NCBI GenBank assembly: GCA_003558175.1
Contig: PWMO01000075.1
Coordinates: 1 to 10,916, forward strand
Reading direction: 5' to 3'
Source: Spirochaetaceae bacterium
GTDB lineage: Bacteria > Spirochaetota > Spirochaetia > DSM-27196 > PWMO01
DNA: 10,916 bases
Shown here: positions 1 through 6,601 of the stretch, one piece after another
How positions within the stretch are numbered: the first letter of the stretch is position 1
How the letters are laid out: each line of letters begins with the position of its first letter
Position numbers and translations under genes: made by a program
The notes under the pieces: model-generated
What the model saw: the letters and a program-made list of their open reading frames with translations, nothing else
What the model was told of the DNA's origin: nothing
Database searches by the model: none

Positions 1-1
1 C

Positions 2-208
2 TATCGGGGCCCGGCCAACTTGCAGGGTGCCACCGATATGGGCTGCCATCCATCATTCCTCCCGGGATATCAGCCGGTTGAGGATCCGGATGTGCTCGAT
101 CAGTTCGCAGCGAACTGGAGCCTGCGCTGGAATGAATCGCAGATCGCTCAGAACGGATTCCGGGTAATCAAGGAACTGCCGACCGTTCCGGGTTATTCGA
201 TCACCGAG
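2..208 (+). CDS. Molybdopterin oxidoreductase fragment (formate dehydrogenase alpha-like), fused in frame to fliD
   Basis: The frame that becomes fliD is open back to the window edge (it begins YRGPANL), and its first ~60 residues do not look like FliD. They carry the pattern RG-x-x-N-x-QGA-x-DMG-x-x-P-x-x-x-PGYQ-x-V, then D-P, F-x-x-x-W, and LP-x-x-PG-x-x-x-TEM. In the molybdopterin oxidoreductase (MopB) family this run is typical of formate dehydrogenase alpha subunits, lying well inside the catalytic subunit before the segment ending GENP. Neither end of that enzyme is present, so this is a fragment. It passes without a stop into the FliD region around 200-225. Family assignment is from memory of the motif. 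Whether the fusion is biological or an assembly or amplification artefact cannot be decided here. Confidence 0.72.
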
Positions 209-2176
209 ATGATCGACGACCTGATGAAGGTCGAGCGCATCCCGGTCACGCGGATGGAAGACCGCGTCGATCGGCTGCAGGATCAGCGGGTCATATGGAA
301 TGACATCAGCCGCGCAACCGGTGAACTGCGAGACAGTGCGCGCGCCCTGTACGGCTTCCAGAGCCCCTTTAACTCCCGAATCGCCAGATCCTCAAATGAG
401 TCCGTGCTTACCGCTGAAGCAACGAGACAGTCGCAGGAGATGGTCAGCAGGATCGAAGTGCGCCAACTGGCAGGGCGCGACCATTTCCTCTCGCGCAGTC
501 TCGCGCTCGATGCCGAAGTACCGGAAGGGCGCTACGGCTTTCGGGTTGGTGATGAAGAGCTCTCTTTTACGTTTCGCGGCGGCAGCCTGCGCGAATTCTC
601 CGAAGCCGTGAACCGCAACGCCGGTGAACTGGTGCGTACCCGCGTTGTTCAGAACACGCGTGACACATCGGTCATAACCTTCGAATCGCAACGAACCGGC
701 GCCGAGCAACGGCTGACCTTCCTGGACGACGCCATCGACTTCGCGCTTGAAAGCGGGGTCATCGAGCCCGGACGCGACGCGCAACGCAACGTCTCAATTG
801 CCGATCGCACCCTTGCGCGCTGGACCCAACCGATTGACCGTGAAGCAGTACGGGTCAGCGATGAAACTCTCATGGTCCGCCCGGGCGGAGAGGTTTCGCT
901 GCCGGTGCGTCCCTCTTTTCCGGTGGACGGCAACATCATGCTCGAGTTTGAGGTGCGGGTGACCGACCGCAGCGCCGCGGCGCTCGAGACACCCCCGCCC
1001 CCGCCCGGACCTCAGGTGCCTGCCGGACCGGGGGTTTCGCTGGATGACATCACCATCGAGGGGGCACCGTCACGGGCCGTCCTGCCCGACGTCGAAGACC
1101 CGGAACCGCCGCAGATTGTGGACGACATGCGGTTTCTGTTCGCGCGCGAGGGAACGACCTCCGTTCCCCTCCCCGAGCTGCGTGACAACGGCGAGTTCAG
1201 CACCGTGCGCCTTCCGCTCTCCGAATTTGTAGACCAGATGGATGCCCTCGACATTCGCAATCGCAACACGCATCGTGATCTGGAGATCCGTAACGTGCGC
1301 GTCTTCGACCCCGATGCACGCGACGAGTTCGAGCCGCTGAACGCGGTGGAGCTGGCCTCCGACAGCGTTATAGCGGTTGACGGCGTAGAGATCGTGCGCG
1401 ACAGCAACACGATCGACGACGTAATCCCTGGAACAACGCTTAATCTGCACCAGGTAAGTCCGCAGCCGGTTTCGCTCAACGTGGAGCCCGACCGGGATTC
1501 GATCAAAGACGGAATCATTAACTTTGTCGGCCACTACAACCAGCTGGTGCGGGATATCAACATCCTCACGCGCGCCAACCCGGCGCTGGTGGACGAGATC
1601 GGCTATTTCAGCGACGAGGAACGCGAACAGGCTCTGGCACGACTCGGCGCACTGCAGGGAGATACCACCCTGAATCAGCTGCGCAGCCGCCTGCAGACGC
1701 TCGTAATGAACCCGTACGAGACCAGGGCCGGAGCAGAATTGAGCCTGATGGCCCAGATCGGTATCTCGACCAACGTATCCGGATTCACTGGCGGCATGGA
1801 CGCCTCCCGCATGCGCGGCTATCTCGAGATAGATGAGGCCAGGCTCGACTCCTCGATCAGGAACAACCTCCAGGCGGTGCGTGACCTGTTCGGCTTCGAC
1901 AGCGACGGCGATTTTGCGGTGGATTCTGGCGTCGCCTACCAGGTTGAACGTAACCTCGGGCCCTACGTGCAGTCCGGCGGCGTATTCGCAATGCGTCGCC
2001 AGGGAATCGACGGCCGCGTCGAGCGCACCGAAGCCGATATCGAGACCTACAATCGAAGACTCGACCGCTATGAGCAGCGCCTGCGCGTTGAGTTCGGCAG
2101 AATGGAAGGGGCGATGCAGATGCTGGAAGACAATCAGCAGGCGCTCGACAACCTGAGTCCGCAGCAGCAACGCTGA
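20..2176 (+). CDS. fliD: Flagellar filament cap protein FliD (HAP2), N-terminus replaced
   Basis: FliD caps the growing flagellar filament and folds incoming flagellin subunits; in spirochaetes this happens in the periplasm. Counting from TTG 20, FliD similarity begins near residue 64 with MIDDLMKVERIP and a heptad-like segment, continues through RDSARALYGFQSPFN, and ends with a typical FliD C-terminal domain (about residues 500-710: GISTNVSGF, YLEIDEARLD, ALRNNL-like and LFGFDSDGD motifs, then a coiled coil). A proline-rich linker lies near residues 324-340, followed by the long insert that makes spirochaete FliD larger than the enteric protein. The usual short N-terminal stretch with an IPG motif is absent; the preceding residues look like formate dehydrogenase. 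TTG 20 has no convincing ribosome binding site and the frame runs off the window, so the true start is unknown. The first internal ATG at 209 also lacks one. The FliD assignment itself is firm. Confidence 0.93.
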   Translation: MQGATDMGCHPSFLPGYQPVEDPDVLDQFAANWSLRWNESQIAQNGFRVIKELPTVPGYSITEMIDDLMKVERIPVTRMEDRVDRLQDQRVIWNDISRATGELRDSARALYGFQSPFNSRIARSSNESVLTAEATRQSQEMVSRIEVRQLAGRDHFLSRSLALDAEVPEGRYGFRVGDEELSFTFRGGSLREFSEAVNRNAGELVRTRVVQNTRDTSVITFESQRTGAEQRLTFLDDAIDFALESGVIEPGRDAQRNVSIADRTLARWTQPIDREAVRVSDETLMVRPGGEVSLPVRPSFPVDGNIMLEFEVRVTDRSAAALETPPPPPGPQVPAGPGVSLDDITIEGAPSRAVLPDVEDPEPPQIVDDMRFLFAREGTTSVPLPELRDNGEFSTVRLPLSEFVDQMDALDIRNRNTHRDLEIRNVRVFDPDARDEFEPLNAVELASDSVIAVDGVEIVRDSNTIDDVIPGTTLNLHQVSPQPVSLNVEPDRDSIKDGIINFVGHYNQLVRDINILTRANPALVDEIGYFSDEEREQALARLGALQGDTTLNQLRSRLQTLVMNPYETRAGAELSLMAQIGISTNVSGFTGGMDASRMRGYLEIDEARLDSSIRNNLQAVRDLFGFDSDGDFAVDSGVAYQVERNLGPYVQSGGVFAMRRQGIDGRVERTEADIETYNRRLDRYEQRLRVEFGRMEGAMQMLEDNQQALDNLSPQQQR

Positions 2177-2363
2177 ACTGCCGCACGTGTCTCGGGGCTG
2201 CTGAATCGCGGCGCTTGATCCGCCGCAGCCGGTGTCTCGTGGCACGTGACTCCGGGCAGCAGCGGGCAGCGCGGCGGCGGCACGAAGTCGCAATGGCATA
2301 GCAGCGCAACGCGCATAACGGATCACATCGAATGCTGAACAGAGTCAGCGGCGAACTTCTCGT

Positions 2364-2401
2364 TTGTCAGACCGGAATATCGGCCGATATAGTAATATAA
2401 T
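2364..2401 (+). promoter_or_regulatory. Sigma-70-type promoter candidate upstream of the 303-aa gene
   Basis: TTGTCA (2364-2369) and TATAGT (2388-2393) are separated by 18 bp, a good housekeeping-type pair. A perfect TATAAT follows at 2396-2401 but has no good -35 at normal spacing. Using TATAGT, transcription would start near 2400, leaving a leader of under 20 nt that still contains the GGGGG ribosome binding site. The AT-rich patch stands out from the GC-rich surroundings. It suggests the genes after fliD can be transcribed separately from fliD. Confidence 0.5.
2377..2390. promoter_or_regulatory. 14-bp perfect palindrome nested in the promoter (possible operator)
   Basis: ATATCGGCCGATAT is a perfect inverted repeat with no spacer. 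It lies between the candidate -35 and -10 elements and overlaps the first bases of TATAGT. A dimeric repressor bound here would block polymerase. No regulator gene in the window is an obvious partner, so an operator role is inferred from position and symmetry only. Confidence 0.4.
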
Positions 2402-2416
2402 AGCGGGGGTAACTCT

Positions 2417-3328
2417 TTGCAGGTATTCATGGATGGGCAGCAGATTGAGGTCACGCTCGAGGACGAGCGCACCGTGGCGCAGGTCGTCGCTGCGATCAAC
2501 TCGTGGGTAGTGGACAACGGTATGGCGATTGCGGCGTTGCGGGTGGATGATCGCGAGCTGCCGTTGGAACAGATTGGTGGCCATGACTCACGCCCGGTGG
2601 ACGAGATTGGCGAGATCCACGTAGAGACGCGACCGCAATGGGAACTCATCCTGTCGCATTTGGAGCTGGTAAGCGGCTTTCTCCAGCAATGGCACGCGAT
2701 GCTCACCAGCCCCACGCCGGATGTCGAATCGAACCTGCGCCTGCTGCTGGAAGAGCACCGAGATCTTGCGCGCCACCTGCAGGAGCATGTCGAGCTTATC
2801 TTCCCCGGTTCAGGCGAGGCTCCACTATCAACCGTTTACACGGTCACCGGTGATCCGCAACAGATGCTGACTCCGCCGGACGGCACCGAACCGCTCGTCC
2901 GTGAGCTCGCTGCGCTGCTGACCCTGTTGCGCCAGCGAATCGACGAGATTCGGCAGCCGTCAAGAGAAGCTGCCGTCAGCTCTGGCCTGATTCATGGCAT
3001 GCTCGATGAGGTTCGCGACGTTTCTATCCTGCTGCAGACCGGCAAAGACAAAGAAGCGATGGCGTGCGTAGTGCGGTTCACCGAAGTGGTGGAGAAGCTG
3101 CTGCGCATTCTGCCGCATCTGGCGCGCACTGACCAGGCATTCCGACAGCGGGTAGAGGATAGCGCTGCCCACGGTGCCCTGACCGAAGAACTGAACGAGC
3201 CACTGCGTGAGCTGCTCGAAGCGTTCCATGCGCAGGATTCCGTATCGATCGGGGATCTGCTGGAATACGAGATTGTCCCCAGAATAGAGAAGCTGCTTGC
3301 GCTGATCCCCGCCGAGACGGATGGGTAG
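2417..3328 (+). CDS. Conserved-looking protein of unknown function downstream of fliD
   Basis: I do not recognise this 303-aa protein by name. TTG 2417 is preceded by GGGGG at 2405-2409 with suitable spacing and gives MQVFMDGQQIEVTLEDERTV; ATG 2429, four codons later, is the alternative. Residues 1 to about 72 alternate short strands and one helix (VFMDGQQIEVTLEDE, then a helix, ALRVDDREL, IGEIHVETRPQ), resembling a ubiquitin-like or beta-grasp fold. The rest is predicted mostly helical, acidic and leucine-rich, with no signal peptide or membrane segment, so it is probably cytoplasmic. It occupies the place after fliD where many bacteria carry fliS or fliT, and precedes a PilZ gene. A chaperone or assembly role is guesswork from position. 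From memory, Treponema has a hypothetical protein in the same position. Confidence 0.85.
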   Translation: MQVFMDGQQIEVTLEDERTVAQVVAAINSWVVDNGMAIAALRVDDRELPLEQIGGHDSRPVDEIGEIHVETRPQWELILSHLELVSGFLQQWHAMLTSPTPDVESNLRLLLEEHRDLARHLQEHVELIFPGSGEAPLSTVYTVTGDPQQMLTPPDGTEPLVRELAALLTLLRQRIDEIRQPSREAAVSSGLIHGMLDEVRDVSILLQTGKDKEAMACVVRFTEVVEKLLRILPHLARTDQAFRQRVEDSAAHGALTEELNEPLRELLEAFHAQDSVSIGDLLEYEIVPRIEKLLALIPAETDG

Positions 3329-3380
3329 CGCGATGAGCAACAACCAGGGTAGCGCGGTGGGAGAATAGCGGAGCATTGCA

Positions 3381-4466
3381 ATGACTATCCTGCAGACCCC
3401 CACATTCTTCACCACACCGGATCCCACTACCAACAGAATTGCGCTCGCCGTCTTTGCAATAATGGTCGCGGCAATTGTGCTCGCCTACGTGGCAGGCGGG
3501 AATCGTGCCGGGGGAGGACGATCCAGGGGGCTCAAACGCACCGCGCGCAGAATGGGGCTCAATCGGGCGCAGGTGAGCATGCTCACCGAGATGGTTCGCA
3601 CCCTTCGAGTCCGGCAACCGATGCGCCTGCTGCAGGAGCCCGACTTTCTCACCGCCGCCGTCCGACGCATGGTACGACGCATCGACGGATCGTCAGGTGA
3701 TCTCGCCGAGCGGGAAAACCGTAAAGCAGTGGTGTTCCAAATCAAGCAACAGGTCTCGCAGGCGCAGTCTGGGGCACGCAGCCTGACCTCCACGCGTCAA
3801 CTGCAGACCGGTCGGCAGGTTCGAATCAGCACCGATGGGAATACGTGGCTCGATTCAACGGTTACTTCGAATACCAAGAGTACGTTCGGCATCAAGGTTC
3901 CGCACGACAGTCACGGTCGCGACGTGCTGTTGGACCGTGGCACAACGGTTTATGTCTCGTTCGCGCTCAGCAGCGACGGTCGCCTTTACCGCCTGAAAAC
4001 CAAAATCGCCGGAATGACGCGCTCGCGCGGCGGTTCTACGCTCCTGTTGTCACACACCGATAGACTGGAGCAGTCCCAGACCCGCCGCTTTCCGCGCCGC
4101 GAGTTTGACCGCCCGGCCCTCTTCTGGCCGATTGAGGTAGTCACCGTTGGAACCGGGCGCAAGGCCAAGAAGCAGGCAATCGTCAACAAGTACCGCCGCA
4201 ATCTCGGCCAGGTGGAAGAGATCTCTGCCGGCGGCTGCAGTATTCGCTCCTCAACCCCGCTGCCCACCGGGTCGTTGTTGAAAATCGAGTTCGAGACCGA
4301 AGACCGCGACCGGCTGGCAGTTTTTGGTAAAGTTCGCAGCGTTGACCGTGCTCCGGGCCGATTCGGAATCATGCATGTGATGTTTACGCGCGTCACCCGG
4401 ACCAACCTGAACCGCATACAGTCGTTCGTCTACGGAGTAGACTCCGATCCCGACTACCGCCGGTAA
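3381..4466 (+). CDS. Membrane-anchored PilZ-domain protein (probable c-di-GMP effector)
   Basis: The ATG at 3381 is preceded by GGAG at 3370-3373 with 7-nt spacing. Residues 20-39 (IALAVFAIMVAAIVLAY) form one hydrophobic membrane anchor, followed by a basic stretch that favours a cytoplasmic remainder. Residues ~40-125 look helical. Residues ~130-232 are strand-rich and resemble the YcgR-like N-terminal partner domain. The PilZ domain follows: RRFPRRE at 235-241 supplies the RxxxR c-di-GMP motif, and EISAGG at 280-285 matches the second motif [D/N]xSxxG except that glutamate replaces the first residue. Such proteins brake or tune flagellar rotation or act in c-di-GMP signalling, which fits the flagellar neighbourhood. 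The PilZ identity is solid; the YcgR-like partner domain is an inference. The 52-bp spacing from the preceding gene suggests co-transcription. Confidence 0.85.
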   Translation: MTILQTPTFFTTPDPTTNRIALAVFAIMVAAIVLAYVAGGNRAGGGRSRGLKRTARRMGLNRAQVSMLTEMVRTLRVRQPMRLLQEPDFLTAAVRRMVRRIDGSSGDLAERENRKAVVFQIKQQVSQAQSGARSLTSTRQLQTGRQVRISTDGNTWLDSTVTSNTKSTFGIKVPHDSHGRDVLLDRGTTVYVSFALSSDGRLYRLKTKIAGMTRSRGGSTLLLSHTDRLEQSQTRRFPRREFDRPALFWPIEVVTVGTGRKAKKQAIVNKYRRNLGQVEEISAGGCSIRSSTPLPTGSLLKIEFETEDRDRLAVFGKVRSVDRAPGRFGIMHVMFTRVTRTNLNRIQSFVYGVDSDPDYRR

Positions 4467-4482
4467 AGAGATATCGACGGTC

Positions 4483-4815
4483 ATGAGAGAAGCCGACGGC
4501 AAGAATGCCGCAACCGACACCGAATATCTATGGGACACCGAGGCAGGCGAAATGAAGGTACTCGAACTTACCGATGTGAACCGTCGCGAGTCAATGATTT
4601 TCTATCGGAGGCAGTATGAGGCCACAGCGGTCTTTCGCCACGCGGGGGCAGACCGGCAGGCGATTCCGGTGACGTTCACCATTGAGCAGACAGCCACGGG
4701 AACCTCCAGGGTCACGGTAGACATTGACGACTCACTTGACTATCCTCTGGTACCGGCGGTGCAAGCGCTGCGCGACTACATCATCAGCATGGACCGGCAA
4801 GGGCTTCTCCCCTGA
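4483..4815 (+). CDS. Small protein of unknown function between PilZ gene and tsaE
   Basis: This 110-aa protein is not one I recognise. It lies 16 bp after the PilZ gene, in the same direction, so it is probably in the same transcript. From ATG 4483 the first 23 residues are polar and low in hydrophobics. ATG 4552 (MKVLELTDVNRRESMIF), preceded by GAGG at 4540-4543, may be the real start and would give 87 residues. The body suggests a compact alpha/beta fold: strands in YEATAVFRHAG, IPVTFTIEQ and RVTVDID, then a helix near the C-terminus (VPAVQALRDYIISM). No signal peptide, membrane segment or catalytic motif is visible. Coding is supported by GC-rich third positions and by its place in the gene row; function is unknown. 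Confidence 0.75.
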   Translation: MREADGKNAATDTEYLWDTEAGEMKVLELTDVNRRESMIFYRRQYEATAVFRHAGADRQAIPVTFTIEQTATGTSRVTVDIDDSLDYPLVPAVQALRDYIISMDRQGLLP

Positions 4816-5000
4816 GACGTCGGAAACAGCCGGAATCACGGTGCACGCTGCAGACTGACTCGCACACCGTTCGACGCGCCGCGCACCGCTCCCCCCGTGC
4901 ACAACGGTTCTTGCGGGGTGACCTGCGCTGCCGGACAAATCGAGCCGTGGCGTGCGGTTCATGCAGACCGCGCGGATACCAGTAAGCGTAATCGACCGAA
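4816..5000. other. GC-rich intergenic stretch before tsaE
   Basis: No gene is visible in these 185 bp. CCCCG (4893-4897) can pair with CGGGG (4914-4918) across a 16-nt loop, and the 6-bp palindrome GTGCAC occurs at 4841-4846 and 4897-4902, but no T-run makes this a convincing terminator. No good -35/-10 pair was found ahead of tsaE. Confidence 0.4.
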
Positions 5001-5444
5001 ATGAGAAAGACCAGCGTAACAACGATCTCTACCGAAGATACCTTTGATCAGGCGCGTCGCCTGGCCGCGCAACTGAAACCCGGTGATGTGGTTGCGCTCT
5101 GCGGCGGCGTTGGTGCCGGCAAGACTGTCTTCGTTAAGGGGCTTGCCGCGGCTCTTGGAATAATGGACCCGATCGCCAGCGCCACCTTCACCATCGTTGA
5201 GGAGTACCCCGGAACGCTGCCACTCATCCACGCCGATCTCTACCGACTGAACAGCGTAGTCGAGGCGGTAGACGTCGGTCTCGAAGAACTCATGAGCACA
5301 ACGGCCGGGATTGTTGTTGTAGAATGGGCCGACAAGGCGCCCGAACTCTTTCCCACCGGGACCGTCTGGGTCTCTATTGCCATTCAGTCCGACGGAAGCC
5401 GCCGCATAACACAATTCCGTACTTGCAACGGAGAGACGCAGTGA
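5001..5444 (+). CDS. tsaE: tRNA t6A37 biosynthesis ATPase TsaE
   Basis: TsaE is the small P-loop ATPase that works with TsaB and TsaD to place threonylcarbamoyl on A37 of tRNAs reading ANN codons. At 147 aa it has normal family length. The Walker A motif GGVGAGKT is at residues 35-42. SATF at 60-63 corresponds to the usual SPTF loop, with alanine for proline. HADLYRL at 77-83 is the conserved HxDxYR motif, and VVVEWAD around 105-111 is the family's E-W strand. An in-frame TAA at 4989 makes ATG 5001 the first usable start, yet the bases before it lack a clear Shine-Dalgarno sequence. Its TGA stop lies within the tsaB start, implying translational coupling. It acts in the cytoplasm and is expected to be essential or nearly so. 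Confidence 0.95.
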   Translation: MRKTSVTTISTEDTFDQARRLAAQLKPGDVVALCGGVGAGKTVFVKGLAAALGIMDPIASATFTIVEEYPGTLPLIHADLYRLNSVVEAVDVGLEELMSTTAGIVVVEWADKAPELFPTGTVWVSIAIQSDGSRRITQFRTCNGETQ

Positions 5445-6232
5445 CCTCGAATACCGCAGTCAGCGCCGTCGCGATCGACACCGCAACCGAGTTGCTCTCA
5501 ATCGCTCTGGTCGGCGGCAAAACCGGAACGCAGCGACGCTTCGTCCATCAGGCGGATGCCGGGCTGCAGCACGGAAGCAACCTTTTGCCGGCCGTGCAGT
5601 GGCTACTTGGTCGAGCCGGCATCACCGCGGCCGAACTCGAGTTGATTGTCTGCTGCGATGGGCCGGGATCGTTCACGGGTCTGCGCATCGGGATGGCTAC
5701 GGCAAAGGGACTCGCCGTTGCCGCGCGAGCACCACTGGTAGTGGTCCCGACGCTCGACGCGCTGGCATGGCCGCACCGTGAGTGGCCGGGAATGATAGTT
5801 GCGGCAATCGACGCACGCAAACAGCGTCTCTACTGTGCACTGTACCGCAAAGAACGAAAGCTGAGCGATGACCTCGATCTATGCCCGAAGCGACTCAATG
5901 ATCTGATCGAGACGACCGCGATGCCGGATGAACCGATTCTCGTTACCGGGCCGGCAGCACCGCAGCTCTGCGACTTTTTCTCCAGCGGTACCGGAGACAA
6001 TTCCGGCGAGTCCTCTGCCGACCGGGCTACCCGCCAACGGGTCGGAGCTCGCGTCCGTTGCGATCCTGCAGCGCGATCGGGCGCCGCCGTTGGCCTGCTG
6101 GAACTGGGGCTGGCTCGCGCGCGCCGCGGGGAGTACGCAGCGGAGAACCACGGCCCGCACTACGTTCGCATCAGCGATGCCGAGATCGGCATCACCGCTC
6201 CTCGGCAGACAGGTCCTCGGCAGACAGGATGA
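5441..6232 (+). CDS. tsaB: tRNA t6A37 biosynthesis protein TsaB
   Basis: TsaB is the catalytically inactive ASKHA-fold paralogue that forms the platform for TsaD in the t6A37 complex. The start is GTG 5441, overlapping the tsaE stop (GTGA) and preceded by GGAGAG at 5430-5435; the frame is open further upstream but that part lies inside tsaE. Family marks are AIDTATELLSIAL at residues 11-23, the histidine in LQHGSNLLP, and GPGSFTGLRIG at 74-84. At 263 aa it is longer than usual. Two oddities account for this: a polar, atypical segment at about residues 184-212, where another frame has more typical codon use, and a C-terminal PRQTG-PRQTG tail made by a 15-bp tandem duplication. The C-terminal HGPHYVRISDAEI matches the family end, so the protein is probably functional. 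Confidence 0.92.
   Translation: MTSNTAVSAVAIDTATELLSIALVGGKTGTQRRFVHQADAGLQHGSNLLPAVQWLLGRAGITAAELELIVCCDGPGSFTGLRIGMATAKGLAVAARAPLVVVPTLDALAWPHREWPGMIVAAIDARKQRLYCALYRKERKLSDDLDLCPKRLNDLIETTAMPDEPILVTGPAAPQLCDFFSSGTGDNSGESSADRATRQRVGARVRCDPAARSGAAVGLLELGLARARRGEYAAENHGPHYVRISDAEIGITAPRQTGPRQTG
6199..6228 (+). repeat. Perfect 15-bp tandem duplication at the 3' end of tsaB
   Basis: TCCTCGGCAGACAGG occurs twice head to tail (6199-6213 and 6214-6228). It is five codons long and in frame, so it adds PRQTG to the TsaB tail without disturbing the stop. Confidence 0.95.
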
Positions 6233-6343
6233 TCCGGCGGCGCGCACAAGATCCAACACGAAGTCAGCGCTGATGCTGCCGCATGGGAACGCACCCGGCA
6301 GTCAGGTGGCCGCGTGTCCGGCACACTGCCCTTGGAAGAAGCG
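6233..6343. other. Convergent intergenic region between tsaB and csrA
   Basis: These 111 bp separate two converging gene groups. CTGCCG (6276-6281) can pair with CGGCAG (6296-6301) over a 14-nt loop, extended by one G-T pair. No run of T follows on either strand, so it is a weak candidate for a bidirectional terminator. Nothing else is visible. Confidence 0.35.
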
Positions 6344-6601
6344 TCAGTCTTTGGAGTTTGCGGTTTCGTCCGCAGCTTGTTTGTCGAAGAGCGCGTCCAG
6401 CTCCGCCGGGATCTCGCTGGCGGCGGCTGCCTGTCGGTTCTCTTCCAGGATCGCCTCGTAGACTTCCCGTCGGTACACCTTCACGTGGCGCGGTGCGCTG
6501 ATTCCAAGCTTGACCTGGTCACCGCGAATATCAATGACCGAGACTTCGATCTCACCGCCGATCACGATGCTCTCGTTGGTCTTGCGCGCCAGAATCAGCA
6601 T
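6344..6601 (-). CDS. csrA: Carbon storage / translational regulator CsrA
   Basis: CsrA is a small dimeric RNA-binding protein that represses translation by binding GGA motifs near ribosome binding sites. In flagellated bacteria with FliW it controls flagellin synthesis. The 85-aa product begins [16 protein letters not shown] and contains the RNA-contacting residues L4, R6, V42 and R44 (VKVYRREVY). Asn55, which in Bacillus matters for FliW binding (from memory), is also present. The C-terminal extension from about residue 60 is longer than in enteric CsrA and fits the FliW-regulated type. The ATG overlaps the fliW stop by 7 bp, and AAGGA at 6609-6613 (minus strand) serves as ribosome binding site. 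It is the last gene of the flgN-csrA group. Confidence 0.97.
   Translation of the reverse strand: MLILARKTNESIVIGGEIEVSVIDIRGDQVKLGISAPRHVKVYRREVYEAILEENRQAAAASEIPAELDALFDKQAADETANSKD

Larger units (their letters stand above)
2177..2416. other. GC-rich spacer after fliD, then AT-rich promoter zone
   Basis: These 240 bp contain no gene I can support. The first ~130 bp are GC-rich and self-complementary: GCGGCG (2208-2213) can pair with CGCCGC (2221-2226) across a 7-nt loop, and the 7-mer GCACGTG occurs at 2183-2189 and 2242-2248. No T-run follows, so this is at best a weak terminator or an attenuating structure. The last ~60 bp become clearly AT-rich and hold a promoter candidate. Confidence 0.5.

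Noticed and set aside
2208..2226. GCGGCG/CGCCGC hairpin as a rho-independent terminator of fliD
   Set aside because: The stem is short and no T-run follows, so it cannot be called an intrinsic terminator.
1070..2326. Long minus-strand open frame (418 codons) antisense to fliD
   Set aside because: It is a shadow of codon bias in a GC-rich gene. It lacks family motifs, and fliD on the other strand is unmistakable.
5324..5440. N-terminal extension of the tsaB frame upstream of GTG 5441
   Set aside because: It lies within tsaE, encodes nothing TsaB-like, and GTG 5441 has a good ribosome binding site and the usual 4-bp stop/start overlap.
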